Assembly: GCA_015180985.1 (NCBI GenBank)
Contig: CP054185.1
Location: 1,419,001 to 1,483,000, forward strand
From: Flammeovirgaceae bacterium
GTDB taxonomy: Bacteria; Bacteroidota; Bacteroidia; Cytophagales; Cyclobacteriaceae
Length of the DNA stretch: 64,000 bases
Direction of reading: 5' to 3'
Below, piece by piece: positions 19,461 to 27,836 of the stretch. A program made the position numbers and the translations under genes. Below the pieces are notes generated by a model, which did no database searches, had not been told where the DNA came from, and was given only the letters and a program-made list of their open reading frames with translations. The first letter of the stretch is position 1, and every line of letters begins with the position of its first letter.

Positions 19461-20583
19461 GAAGCTGAGCATGAAAATACAACTTATGATCGGGAAGTAG
19501 CTCCGGATGGGCAATCTTCACCAAATCTTTTAAAATAATATCCGGCCGCAGGTACCCCAATTCCAGAAATTCGCTCCCGCCTTTTGCCCCTTTGCGTGCA
19601 TTGTATGTAAAAACCTTTCGGTTAATAAACGGGCTGAATTTAGTGTATCGGTTATCGGCTGCTGCCATTTCACTTAGCGCAGTAAACGAGGCAACGCCAA
19701 TCCATAAATCGGCTTGCTGTGCCCGCGCATATACTGACTCAAAACTGAGCTCAAGAAAACCGTTTGACGAATCGGCTTCCCACAGATACCGGCACCCCGC
19801 ATCCCGGAGCAACCGGGCTGCATAGTTCTGACCGCCCGGAAGAAACCACGCATCGCGGTAAAGAATGCCGCTGAGTACGGTAGGTTTCAGGGTTACGGTT
19901 TTAACCAAATCCTGTGTTATAAGATACTCTCGTTCGATAGCCCTGAAAACAGAATCGGCCAACTTTTCTTTATTAAAAAACAGGGCCATAAACTTAATCC
20001 ACTCGGCCCGGCCCAGCGGATGTTTTTCCAGGTATTCGGCATTGATAACTACGGGTATACCCATTTCTTCAATTTTTTTAAACTGCCCGATATCGGCTGT
20101 CATGGTATACCCCATTACCATATCGGGTTTTAATAATGCCAACCGTTCAATATCCATGCCCTTATCGATACCGAGATCCAAAATCTTACCGTCATCAATT
20201 CGCTTTCGGGTCTTTTGTGAACTGATGTAGTCAAGTGTTGGAAATCCGGTAAGCGCATCCGTTTCTTCGAGATAATCCAATAACGGAATATGCGTTGTTG
20301 AAGTACATACAATCCGTTTAACCGGAACCCGGATAATACGCGCATTATAAGGGTTTGCAGGAACGGGCCTGTCGTGCTGAACCAGCAGATACCGGTAGCC
20401 TGATTTTGCCCCGGGATAAGGGTTCAGTACTTCAACGAGTTTGGCCTCATCAACATATTTTACCGTAAAACCGGAAGCATACTTAATTGAGTCTGATGAC
20501 TGACCGGATGATGATTGGTTACCTGAAGGATTTTCGCAGCGGCAGAGAATAAGCAGGCAGCAGAGCAAAAAGCAAATGCGCAT
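19456..20583 (-). CDS. ABC-transporter periplasmic binding lipoprotein, BtuF/FecB-like
   Basis: 375 aa with the ATG at 20583: a short signal peptide (MRICFLLCCLLILCRC) with cysteines that fit a lipobox, a serine-rich linker, then a class III metal-chelate binding fold: PVKRIVCTSTTHIPLLDYL, LLKPDMVMGYTMT, a long helix, GGQNYAARLLRDAG and LELGYLRPDIILKDL. Such proteins bind cobalamin, haem or ferric siderophores for a BtuCD/FecCD-type importer. No permease or ATPase gene is adjacent. The gene starts 10 nt behind meaB on the same strand, which favours cobalamin as ligand because MeaB serves a B12 enzyme; this is inference. An extended reading frame upstream overlaps meaB and lacks a signal peptide. 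Confidence 0.8.
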   Translation of the reverse strand: MRICFLLCCLLILCRCENPSGNQSSSGQSSDSIKYASGFTVKYVDEAKLVEVLNPYPGAKSGYRYLLVQHDRPVPANPYNARIIRVPVKRIVCTSTTHIPLLDYLEETDALTGFPTLDYISSQKTRKRIDDGKILDLGIDKGMDIERLALLKPDMVMGYTMTADIGQFKKIEEMGIPVVINAEYLEKHPLGRAEWIKFMALFFNKEKLADSVFRAIEREYLITQDLVKTVTLKPTVLSGILYRDAWFLPGGQNYAARLLRDAGCRYLWEADSSNGFLELSFESVYARAQQADLWIGVASFTALSEMAAADNRYTKFSPFINRKVFTYNARKGAKGGSEFLELGYLRPDIILKDLVKIAHPELLPDHKLYFHAQLQ

Positions 20584-20593
20584 GATTTTAGCA

Positions 20594-21592
20594 TTAAGTG
20601 GATAAAAGTTTGCGCCTGAATGCGGCAAGAAGTTTTTCGCCTGCCAGCACCGGCAACTGGTTATTTTGGACCACCTCAAGTTCCAACCTCCGTATGAGTT
20701 TACCGATACGGGGCGACTGTTGAATTTCTGCCATCAGCCCTTGCTGAACATACTCATGAAACCAGTTTACCGATTGTCTTTGCCGGTTGAGTTTCCAAAA
20801 ATTGTTTTTTGATGTTTTTTCTTTATAAGACAGAATCATTTTCCAGATTTCTTCCATACCGGTGTGCTCCAGGGCTGAGCAAGTCAGTACTGGAGGTTCC
20901 CATCCGGATTCTTCGGTACGAAAAAGCTGAAGTGCCTGCTGGTATTCGGCCCTTGCTTCAGCCGATTTTTTTTTATTGTCGCCATCGGCTTTGGTAATCA
21001 CCAGCCCATCGGCCATTTCCATGATACCCCGCTTAATTCCCTGCAGCGCATCACCTGCACCGGCCAGTATCAGCAACAGAAAAAAATCAACCATTCCCTT
21101 AACGGCAACTTCCGACTGTCCAACACCTACGGTTTCAACCAGGATGACATCAAACCCGGCTGCTTCGCAGAGCAATATTGATTCGCGTGTCCGTAGGGCT
21201 GTTCCGCCCAGTGCCCCACCGGAGGGAGAGGGACGAATGAATGCGGCTGGGTTTTTTGACAGAATTTCCATACGAGTTTTATCGCCAAGAATACTCCCCT
21301 TACTCAACTGGCTTGTCGGGTCAACGGTCAGCACCGCTACTTTTTTGTTATGCTTTGTCAGCATGCTCCCGAAGGATTCAATAAAACTGCTTTTACCGAC
21401 ACCGGGCACACCGGTAATTCCAATCCGAATGGTATCCTTTGCAGTCGGCTTCAGTTTGCCGAGTAGTTTTCCGGCTTCCTTGCGGTCGGAATCAAGCGTA
21501 CTTTCAATTAGTGTGAGTGCTTTTGCCAGTATCAACCGGTCGCCCCGGTTGATTCCATCCAGGTATTCATTTACTCGCAGGCGTTGTTTCAA
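20594..21592 (-). CDS. meaB: Methylmalonyl-CoA mutase-associated GTPase MeaB (ArgK family)
   Basis: 332 aa G3E-family GTPase. Walker A GVPGVGKSS at about residues 61-69, VDPTSQLSKGSILGDKTRM (the base of the MeaB switch), FDVILVETVGVGQSE and the guanine-specificity element VITKADGD. The C-terminal helices form the dimer arm. MeaB protects and repairs adenosylcobalamin-dependent methylmalonyl-CoA mutase. The mutase genes are not in this window. It heads an operon with the binding lipoprotein. Confidence 0.93.
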   Translation of the reverse strand: MKQRLRVNEYLDGINRGDRLILAKALTLIESTLDSDRKEAGKLLGKLKPTAKDTIRIGITGVPGVGKSSFIESFGSMLTKHNKKVAVLTVDPTSQLSKGSILGDKTRMEILSKNPAAFIRPSPSGGALGGTALRTRESILLCEAAGFDVILVETVGVGQSEVAVKGMVDFFLLLILAGAGDALQGIKRGIMEMADGLVITKADGDNKKKSAEARAEYQQALQLFRTEESGWEPPVLTCSALEHTGMEEIWKMILSYKEKTSKNNFWKLNRQRQSVNWFHEYVQQGLMAEIQQSPRIGKLIRRLELEVVQNNQLPVLAGEKLLAAFRRKLLST

Positions 21593-21655
21593 CTTGTTGA
21601 TTGTTAGGAATAGGAAACTAAATTTCTAAATTTACTAGATACATCCCGAATTATT

Positions 21656-22969
21656 ATGAGAAAATTCTGGCTCGACTGTTTTGCCGGCTCGGCATTTGTT
21701 TTTATGGTATTGGGCGGATTGTACGGCATAACGCAACTTCGTGTGTTTGATGCGTTCGATCCGCTTGGGCAGGCATTGGGCGACATGGAATTGACAGACA
21801 TTGCCTTTTCGCAAATCCGCGAAGACCCGCCCATGGATACCAACATTGTGATTGTTAACATCGGGTATCTGTCGCGAGCAGAAATCGGCCAACAAATTAT
21901 TAACCTGAGTAAGCACAAACCGAAAGTAATTGGCCTTGATATTATTTTCAGTTGCGACTGGCTGCAGGATTCTACCATATGCCCCCAGGCGTACGATACC
22001 ATGGGCAACATGTATTTCGCGTATGCCATACAGCAGGCAGGCAATGTGGTGATGGCACATAAGCTGCAACAGACCGCGAAACTGGTGAAAAAGTTTGGCG
22101 ATATTGATGTGTACGATTCCATTGAGCATACGTATCCTACACTAATGCCCGGTGCTTACGAAGGATTTGTAAACCTTGAAACCGAAGCTGCGCACCAGGA
22201 AGATTTGAAGGCCTGCCGCAGGTTTAATCCGAAAATGATGGTAAACGGACAGCGCGAACTTGCCTTTTCGGTACGAATGGCCATGATTTATGATTCGGTA
22301 AAAACTAATCGCTTCCTGGCACGTGACAATGAACTTGAAGTGATCAACTACAAAGGCAATATTGTGGACTGGCATGGAGCCTCGAATTATGCAGGCCGGT
22401 ACATCGTGCTCGACTGGGACCAGGCACTTGATACGACCCAGTTTGTTGGCGAAATGATTAAGGATAAAATTGTAATTATGGGTTTTCTGGGCGGAGACCT
22501 GACCGATACTTCATGGGACGACAAATTTTTTACGCCACTCAATAAAAAATATGCCGGCAAGGCCCGGCCCGATATGTATGGTGTGGTTGTTCATGCCAAT
22601 ATCGTTTCCATGATACTGGAGGAAGACTACATTGAAGTGTTAAAAACCTGGCAGGAAATAGCCATAGCGATTGTAGTATGTTTTTTAAATGTAGCCCTCT
22701 TCGTTTACATAATGGATAAAAATGAAAAATGGTTTGATGCCATAAGTGTGACGGTTCAGTTGTTTCAAATAGTGTTGTTCTCTTTTTTAATGATAGAATT
22801 CTTAAACTGGTTTAACTTCAAGTTTAATGTTACCTGGACCCTGGCTGTAGTGGCCGTGGTTGGCACAAGTTTTGAATTGTATAATGGGGTAATTAAGAGT
22901 TTGGCTGAGTACCTGAAAAACCGATTTTTACTATTTAAAAGTCGTTGGTTTACCAAAAAAGGTCAATGA
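21656..22969 (+). CDS. CHASE2-domain membrane protein without output domain
   Basis: 437 aa. One N-terminal transmembrane helix (about residues 8-26), a large extracytoplasmic region with CHASE2 hallmarks (DIAFSQIRE, IVIVNIGYLSRAEIGQQI, VIGLDIIFS, IVDWHGASNYAGRYIVL, KIVIMGFLG followed by DDKFFTPL and YGVVVHANIVSMIL), then three hydrophobic helices at about 330-420 and a short basic tail. CHASE2 is a presumed ligand-sensing domain usually joined to a kinase, cyclase or phosphatase; here no such domain follows. The next two genes encode FecR-like exported proteins on the same strand (60-nt gap), suggesting a joint cell-envelope function. Ligand unknown. Confidence 0.8.
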   Translation: MRKFWLDCFAGSAFVFMVLGGLYGITQLRVFDAFDPLGQALGDMELTDIAFSQIREDPPMDTNIVIVNIGYLSRAEIGQQIINLSKHKPKVIGLDIIFSCDWLQDSTICPQAYDTMGNMYFAYAIQQAGNVVMAHKLQQTAKLVKKFGDIDVYDSIEHTYPTLMPGAYEGFVNLETEAAHQEDLKACRRFNPKMMVNGQRELAFSVRMAMIYDSVKTNRFLARDNELEVINYKGNIVDWHGASNYAGRYIVLDWDQALDTTQFVGEMIKDKIVIMGFLGGDLTDTSWDDKFFTPLNKKYAGKARPDMYGVVVHANIVSMILEEDYIEVLKTWQEIAIAIVVCFLNVALFVYIMDKNEKWFDAISVTVQLFQIVLFSFLMIEFLNWFNFKFNVTWTLAVVAVVGTSFELYNGVIKSLAEYLKNRFLLFKSRWFTKKGQ

Positions 22970-23029
22970 GTATTAAGCCCTGAATACCGTTTTTTAGTTA
23001 AATTAGATCCCTAAATCAAAAGAAAAGAC

Positions 23030-23935
23030 ATGAAAATCAGTCGCTTATCAATGGTAATTTCTTTTGTGCTTATTGGCGCAGCAACCTTTGGCCAGGCACA
23101 AAGCTATGCGTTCAAAGTGGTTGCAAATAAAGGAAATAACGAGGTTAAATCGGGCGATTCATGGCAACCGGTTAAAACCGGGGCCACTCTAAAGCCCAAT
23201 GATGAGATTAAAGTGGCCGATAACGCTTATATCGGGCTGTTTCATGCCAGCGGCAAACCCATGGAAATAAAAACCGCTGGCAGTTACAAGGTTTCAGCCC
23301 TTGAATCGCAGGTAAGTGCCGGTGGTTCGAGCGTACTCAATAAATACACCGACTTCATCCTGAGCAGTAATTCTGAAGAAAAAAAGAATAAACTCAGTGC
23401 TACCGGGGCTGTTCACCGCGGCACGGCTGATGACATTAGCGTAATGCTGCCCAGCAATCAGTATTCATCGGTATTTAACAATGTGGCTGTAATAAGATGG
23501 GAGAGCAATAAAACCAAAGGCCCTTTTGTGGTGAATATTGTAAACATGTTTGGCGATAATGTAGCCCGTATTGAAACAGCCGATACCCGTATTGAACTTA
23601 ATCTTAACGATACCCGGTTTAGCGATTTAAGTGCGTTGCTTATAGAGGTGAGCGCCAAGAATGATGCAAAAATTGCTTCTGAGCAGTATCTGATTAAGAA
23701 ACTTTCACCGGCTGACCAGGAGAAGATGAAAAAATCGCTTAACGAAATTTCATCAGAAGTGTCTGAGCCTACTGCCTTAAATAAATTCTTTCTGGCAGGC
23801 TTTTACGAAGAAAAGGGATTACTGATTGATGCAATAGCAGCGTATGAGGAGACCATCCGCCTAGCGCCCGATGTGCCTTTCTATGCCGAAGCGTATAACG
23901 ATTTTCTGATTCGTCAGGGATTAAAAAAGAAATAA
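23030..23935 (+). CDS. FecR-like exported protein, first of two paralogues
   Basis: 301 aa with a signal peptide (MKISRLSMVISFVLIGAA.., cleavage likely near AQAQ). Residues about 27-90 resemble the FecR extracytoplasmic domain: AFKVVANKGNNEVKSG, W-x-PVKTGATLKPNDEI, then AYIGLFHASGKPMEI. A segment VLNKYTDFILSS followed by KKNKLSATGAVHR is shared almost exactly with the next gene. The middle part is a beta-rich module; the C-terminal 80 residues (LAGFYEEKGLLIDAIAAYEE) look like a TPR-type helical hairpin. There is no transmembrane anchor and no sigma factor nearby, so this is not a classical FecIR anti-sigma system. Function unknown. Confidence 0.7.
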   Translation: MKISRLSMVISFVLIGAATFGQAQSYAFKVVANKGNNEVKSGDSWQPVKTGATLKPNDEIKVADNAYIGLFHASGKPMEIKTAGSYKVSALESQVSAGGSSVLNKYTDFILSSNSEEKKNKLSATGAVHRGTADDISVMLPSNQYSSVFNNVAVIRWESNKTKGPFVVNIVNMFGDNVARIETADTRIELNLNDTRFSDLSALLIEVSAKNDAKIASEQYLIKKLSPADQEKMKKSLNEISSEVSEPTALNKFFLAGFYEEKGLLIDAIAAYEETIRLAPDVPFYAEAYNDFLIRQGLKKK

Positions 23936-24009
23936 TTATTCAGAATTAGTAATTCTGATTTTGGTTTATAGTGTTCTTGAAAGTGAGAAATAACTCAAAA
24001 CCTATTTCT

Positions 24010-24888
24010 ATGAAAAACTACCGTTGGACAATCGTATTGTTTTTTTTGATTACGACATCAGTTGCTTTTGCACAAACTTATGCTTTTAAAGTACTGGTTA
24101 GCAAAGGGAAGACCGAGGTTAAATCAGGCGAGGCCTGGTCGGCTATTAAAGTGGGTGCAAACCTGAATGCTTCTGATGAAGTTAAAGTGGCCGAAAACTC
24201 GTATTTGGGACTTATGCACGCCAGCGGCAAGCCGCTGGAAGTTAAAGAGGCCGGCAATTACAACCTGGCCGATTTGGCGGCCCGGTTAAGCAAAGGTTCT
24301 ACCGTACTAAACAAGTACACCGATTTTATTCTTAGCAGTGAAGAAGATAAAAAGAACAAACTCGCTGCAACCGGGGCCGTACACCGCGATGTGAAAATGG
24401 CGCTCACCGTTTTTCTTCCACAAACTTCCGAACATTTTGGCGACAAGCTGGCAGTAAGCTGGCAAAACCCCGGTGCGTCAACTCAGGCTGACGTTATTGT
24501 TATGGATTTGGGTGAGGATGAATTAGCCCGCTACAAAGTGGACGGCAACAGCCTGTTGATTGACCTGAACGACCCGAAACTGAAAGGAACGCAGCACTAC
24601 CTCATTCGGGTTGTTTCAAAAGACGGCAACGAATCGGCCCGGTGTGGCATCAAACGGCTGAGGGGAAATCGTAAAACTGAAGTTGAAACAGCATGGAATG
24701 AAGTGAATACTTCTTTTGGTGAGCAAACCGCCCTTGAACTGTATGTTCAGGCCGGATTTTTTGAGCAAAACCTGTTGCTTACCGATGCGTTAACGGCTTA
24801 CAAGCAGGCAGCCGACATGGCGCCCGAAGTGGACATGTACCGCGAGTCGTATGAAGCATTCCTGCAACGCCTGGGTTTCAAAAAGTAA
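24010..24888 (+). CDS. FecR-like exported protein, second paralogue
   Basis: 292 aa from the ATG at 24010 (MKNYRWTIVLFFLITT, cleavage near AFAQ); a longer frame from 23971 lacks a better signal. Collinear with the preceding gene: AFKVLVSKGKTEVKSGEAW, YLGLMHASGKPLEV, VLNKYTDFILSSEE, KKNKLAATGAVHRDV and a C-terminal helical hairpin LYVQAGFFEQNLLLTDALTAY. The middle beta module has diverged most. The pair is a tandem duplication that has had time to diverge. A strong terminator follows 25 nt later, ending the CHASE2 unit. Confidence 0.7.
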   Translation: MKNYRWTIVLFFLITTSVAFAQTYAFKVLVSKGKTEVKSGEAWSAIKVGANLNASDEVKVAENSYLGLMHASGKPLEVKEAGNYNLADLAARLSKGSTVLNKYTDFILSSEEDKKNKLAATGAVHRDVKMALTVFLPQTSEHFGDKLAVSWQNPGASTQADVIVMDLGEDELARYKVDGNSLLIDLNDPKLKGTQHYLIRVVSKDGNESARCGIKRLRGNRKTEVETAWNEVNTSFGEQTALELYVQAGFFEQNLLLTDALTAYKQAADMAPEVDMYRESYEAFLQRLGFKK

Positions 24889-24913
24889 GTTGTAATACGG
24901 CTAACTTAGAGGG

Positions 24914-24949
24914 CAGCCCTCCGCTAACGCGGAGGGCTGTTTTGTTTTT
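24914..24949 (+). terminator. Terminator after the CHASE2/FecR-like genes
   Basis: Perfect 11-bp stem CAGCCCTCCGC (24914-24924) with GCGGAGGGCTG (24929-24939), TAAC loop, then TTTTGTTTTT. Confidence 0.92.
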
Positions 24950-24954
24950 GATGG

Positions 24955-24985
24955 TTTGGCTGAACGGCAGATTATCCTATTTTTG
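24955..24985 (+). promoter_or_regulatory. Promoter of sucD
   Basis: TTTG at 24955-24958, 19-nt spacer, TATTTTTG at 24978-24985: full consensus for the Bacteroidota primary sigma factor. The predicted start leaves only about a 14-nt leader before the ATG at 25006. Confidence 0.8.
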
Positions 24986-25005
24986 TAAACACCAAATCCT
25001 ATCAC

Positions 25006-25881
25006 ATGAGTGTACTAGTCAATAAAAATTCGCGGGTAATTGTACAGGGGTTTACCGGCTCGGAAGGGACCTTTCATGCCGGCCAGATGATTGAGTATGG
25101 CACCAATGTGGTTGGCGGGGTAACTCCCGGTAAGGGCGGAACCGAGCATTTGGGCCGTCCTGTATTCGATACCGTTAAGGAAGCTGTGGATAAAACCGGT
25201 GCTGATGTATCCATCATTTTTGTTCCTCCGGCTTTTGCAGCCGATGCCATTATGGAAGCGGCTGATGGCGGCATTAAGGTAGTCATTACCATAACGGAGG
25301 GCATCCCGGTAAAGGATATGATGATTGCCAAAAAGTACATCCAAAGCAAAAACGTGCGGCTGATTGGACCTAACTGTCCGGGTGTAATAACTCCGGGTGA
25401 AGCTAAAGTAGGTATTATGCCGGGTTTTGTTTTTAAAAAAGGCAGAGTAGGCGTGGTTTCAAAATCAGGAACGTTAACCTATGAAGCGGCCGACCAGATT
25501 GTAAAAGCCGGCTTGGGTGTTTCAACGGCAATTGGTATAGGTGGCGATCCGATTATCGGTACCCCAACCAAGGATGCTGTTGAGTTGCTTATGAACGACC
25601 CGGAAACTGATGCTGTTGTGATGATTGGCGAAATTGGCGGTAACTACGAACCCGTGGCAGCACGCTGGATAAAGGAGAATGGAAACAAAAAACCCGTTGT
25701 AGGTTTTATTGCCGGACAAACAGCACCCCCGGGAAGAAGAATGGGCCATGCCGGAGCCATCATTGGTGGGGCCGAAGATACCGCTGCGGCCAAAATGAAA
25801 ATCATGCGCGAATGCGGAATTCATGTAGTAGAATCACCGGCCGATATTGGCGAAACGGTTGCCCGGCTGTTGAAAAAGTAA
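25006..25881 (+). CDS. sucD: Succinyl-CoA synthetase, alpha subunit
   Basis: 291 aa. N-terminal CoA-binding Rossmann domain ([24 protein letters not shown]), then the ligase domain with [12 protein letters not shown] and the phospho-histidine segment [10 protein letters not shown]. Converts succinyl-CoA to succinate with substrate-level phosphorylation in the TCA cycle. The beta-subunit gene sucC is not adjacent, and sucD has its own promoter; separate loci are common in this phylum. Confidence 0.97.
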   Translation: MSVLVNKNSRVIVQGFTGSEGTFHAGQMIEYGTNVVGGVTPGKGGTEHLGRPVFDTVKEAVDKTGADVSIIFVPPAFAADAIMEAADGGIKVVITITEGIPVKDMMIAKKYIQSKNVRLIGPNCPGVITPGEAKVGIMPGFVFKKGRVGVVSKSGTLTYEAADQIVKAGLGVSTAIGIGGDPIIGTPTKDAVELLMNDPETDAVVMIGEIGGNYEPVAARWIKENGNKKPVVGFIAGQTAPPGRRMGHAGAIIGGAEDTAAAKMKIMRECGIHVVESPADIGETVARLLKK

Positions 25882-25882
25882 T

Positions 25883-26134
25883 TCAGAAAGTTGAACGAAA
25901 CTCGCGTTCCAGGTAGCTGTTAAATTCCTTCACGTTTGCAAATGTGGTAATCTGTTCTGCTGTAAGTTCAGCATTGTCTTTCTGATAGATTACTTCGGCA
26001 CAGAAATCTTTAATAATGTACAAATAGGCTTTGCGCCCGTTTTTTAGTCGCGTGCCCAGAATAGTACCCTCATTACGGAGGTAGTCAATCTTCTTCCGGA
26101 ATGTCATCAGTTTAAAAATCAAACGGTCAATCAT
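25883..26134 (-). CDS. Small protein of unknown function
   Basis: 83 aa from the ATG at 26134; an in-frame GTG at 26164 would add ten residues. Not recognised. The sequence is soluble, mixed alpha/beta with a central basic segment (GTRLKNGRKAYLYIIKD) and a C-terminal acidic helix (ITTFANVKEFNSYLEREF). It converges tail to tail with sucD, 1 nt apart, and codon use looks like that of its neighbours, which supports a real gene. No signal peptide or membrane segment. Confidence 0.55.
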   Translation of the reverse strand: MIDRLIFKLMTFRKKIDYLRNEGTILGTRLKNGRKAYLYIIKDFCAEVIYQKDNAELTAEQITTFANVKEFNSYLEREFRSTF

Positions 26135-26306
26135 TTCTTTTGTAGTGTTTATGCCCAATGGCACGACAAAGAAACGGGTTTGTTTTGAGTCTTGCTTTTT
26201 GCTGTTATTTCAGGGTGCTAAGGTTTGGTTATACAATCTAATGGATGAAGGATTTATTGACCGGAAGGCCCGAATTCTTACGCCTTTTAAACACCGAAAA
26301 ATTGTT

Positions 26307-26342
26307 AAAAGCCTGATTTTGACGGGTTAGCAGGCTTTTTTT
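26307..26342. terminator. Bidirectional terminator-like hairpin behind the PIN-PhoH gene
   Basis: AAAAGCCTG (26307-26315) pairs with CAGGCTTTT (26331-26339). On the plus strand a run of seven T follows; on the minus strand TTTTAACAATTTTT follows. It ends the PhoH-like gene on the minus strand; no convincing plus-strand gene lies upstream of it. Confidence 0.65.
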
Positions 26343-26381
26343 ACGCAAGAATTACGAAACTCTTGCACTAAGCAGAATGCC

Positions 26382-27725
26382 CTACAACAGGTCGTTTGCC
26401 AGGTTGGCTAACTCCGACCGCTCGCCTTTTTCCAGGGTAATGTGTGCATATAACTCCTGGTCTTTAAGCCGGTCAATCAGGTACGACAGGCCGTTGCTTT
26501 GCGAGTCGAGGTAGGGTGTGTCAATCTGGTGGATATCGCCTGTAAAGATGATTTTTGTGTTCTCCCCGGCCCGGGTAATAATGGTTTTAACTTCGTGGGG
26601 AGTCAGGTTCTGGGCTTCGTCCACAATAAAACAAATGTTGGACAGGCTGCGCCCGCGGATGTATGCAAGCGGGGTTATCACCAGTTTTTCCTGGTTTACC
26701 ATTTCGGTGATTTTGGCATACTCTTTATCGGTTTCGCTGTATTGATTTTGAATGAATTTCAGGTTGTCCCACAAGGGCTCCATGTAGGGGTTGAGTTTTG
26801 ATTTGATGTCGCCCGGCAGGTAGCCGATGTCTTTGTTACTAAGCGGCACAATAGGGCGTGCCAGATAAATTTGCTTGAATTCACGCTTTTGTTCTAAAGC
26901 AGCGGCTAAGGCTATCAGCGTTTTTCCGGTACCGGCAATACCCTGTAGTGAAACCAACCGGATGTCGGGTTTAAGCACAGCATGGATGGCAAAGGCCTGC
27001 TCGGCATTTCGTGGTTTTATTCCATACACAGCCCGTTTCTCCACGTGTTCAACCATCCCGTTAAACGGATTGTAATAGGCAAGCACGGACTTCTTTCCGC
27101 TGCGCAGGATGTAGTAATGGTTTTTCTCAGGAGTAATGTTTCCAAGTACATCTTCGGGGGGGCAATAGCCTTTTTCGTAAATCAGGTTAATGGCATCGGC
27201 ATTTACGTCTTCCAGAATGGTGCGGCCAATGTACAACGATGAGATGTTTTTGATTTTACCGGTAGTATAATCCTCAGCCTGCAGGCCCAGGGCCTTTGCC
27301 TTGAGCCGCAGGTTCACGTCTTTTGATACAAGGATTACTTTACGCGACTTCTCTTCTTTTTGCAACAGCAAAGCCGAGTTGAGTATGCGGTGGTCGGGCT
27401 TGTCTTCGTTAAACACCTTGTTGGCATCCACCGAGCCGTTGCCCCCGGTGTCCATCAGTACTTTAAAATCGCCTTTACCCTTGCCGTTAATCGGGTTCCA
27501 GTGGTGCAGCATCTGGTCTTTGGCCAGTTTGTCGATCAGGCGGATGAATTCGCGGGCCTCGAAGTTTTTGGTGTCGTTTCCTTTTTTGAAGTTATCGAGT
27601 TCTTCCAGCACGGTTATCGGTATGCCGATGTCGTGTTCATCAAAATTGAGGATGGAATTGTGTTCATAGATGATGACAGAAGTATCCAGTACGAAGATCT
27701 TCTTCTCCTTTTTGGGTTTCGGCAT
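26382..27725 (-). CDS. PIN-domain and PhoH ATPase fusion (PhoH2/YlaK type)
   Basis: 447 aa from the ATG at 27725 (a TTG three codons earlier is less likely). Residues about 9-140 are a PIN nuclease: FVLDTSVII with the first metal-binding Asp, LEELD, and VSKDVNLRLKA. Residues about 240-447 are a PhoH P-loop ATPase: GIAGTGKT at 262-269, then FIVDEAQNLTPHE (Walker B) and FTGDIHQID. PhoH2 proteins of this architecture have been described as RNA helicases/ribonucleases related to VapC toxins, although no antitoxin-like small gene precedes this one. It probably acts on cytoplasmic RNA. Confidence 0.92.
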   Translation of the reverse strand: MPKPKKEKKIFVLDTSVIIYEHNSILNFDEHDIGIPITVLEELDNFKKGNDTKNFEAREFIRLIDKLAKDQMLHHWNPINGKGKGDFKVLMDTGGNGSVDANKVFNEDKPDHRILNSALLLQKEEKSRKVILVSKDVNLRLKAKALGLQAEDYTTGKIKNISSLYIGRTILEDVNADAINLIYEKGYCPPEDVLGNITPEKNHYYILRSGKKSVLAYYNPFNGMVEHVEKRAVYGIKPRNAEQAFAIHAVLKPDIRLVSLQGIAGTGKTLIALAAALEQKREFKQIYLARPIVPLSNKDIGYLPGDIKSKLNPYMEPLWDNLKFIQNQYSETDKEYAKITEMVNQEKLVITPLAYIRGRSLSNICFIVDEAQNLTPHEVKTIITRAGENTKIIFTGDIHQIDTPYLDSQSNGLSYLIDRLKDQELYAHITLEKGERSELANLANDLL

Positions 27726-27836
27726 ACTGCGCAAAGAACTTGGTTTGTGAAAGGAACAAAATCCTTTGCAAAATTGATAGTCCCCAAAATGATTATTTTT
27801 TTAATAAATTTACCTCCCTGCCTTTGCTGGATTTTA

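Noticed and set aside
23030-24888. Classical FecI/FecR sigma-regulator system
   Set aside because: No sigma factor gene, no cytoplasmic or transmembrane anti-sigma part and no TonB receptor next to them.
26145-26330. Plus-strand frame of 61 codons ending at a terminator-like hairpin
   Set aside because: Overlaps the start of the small minus-strand gene, has no recognisable domain, and the hairpin is explained as the end of the PhoH-like gene.
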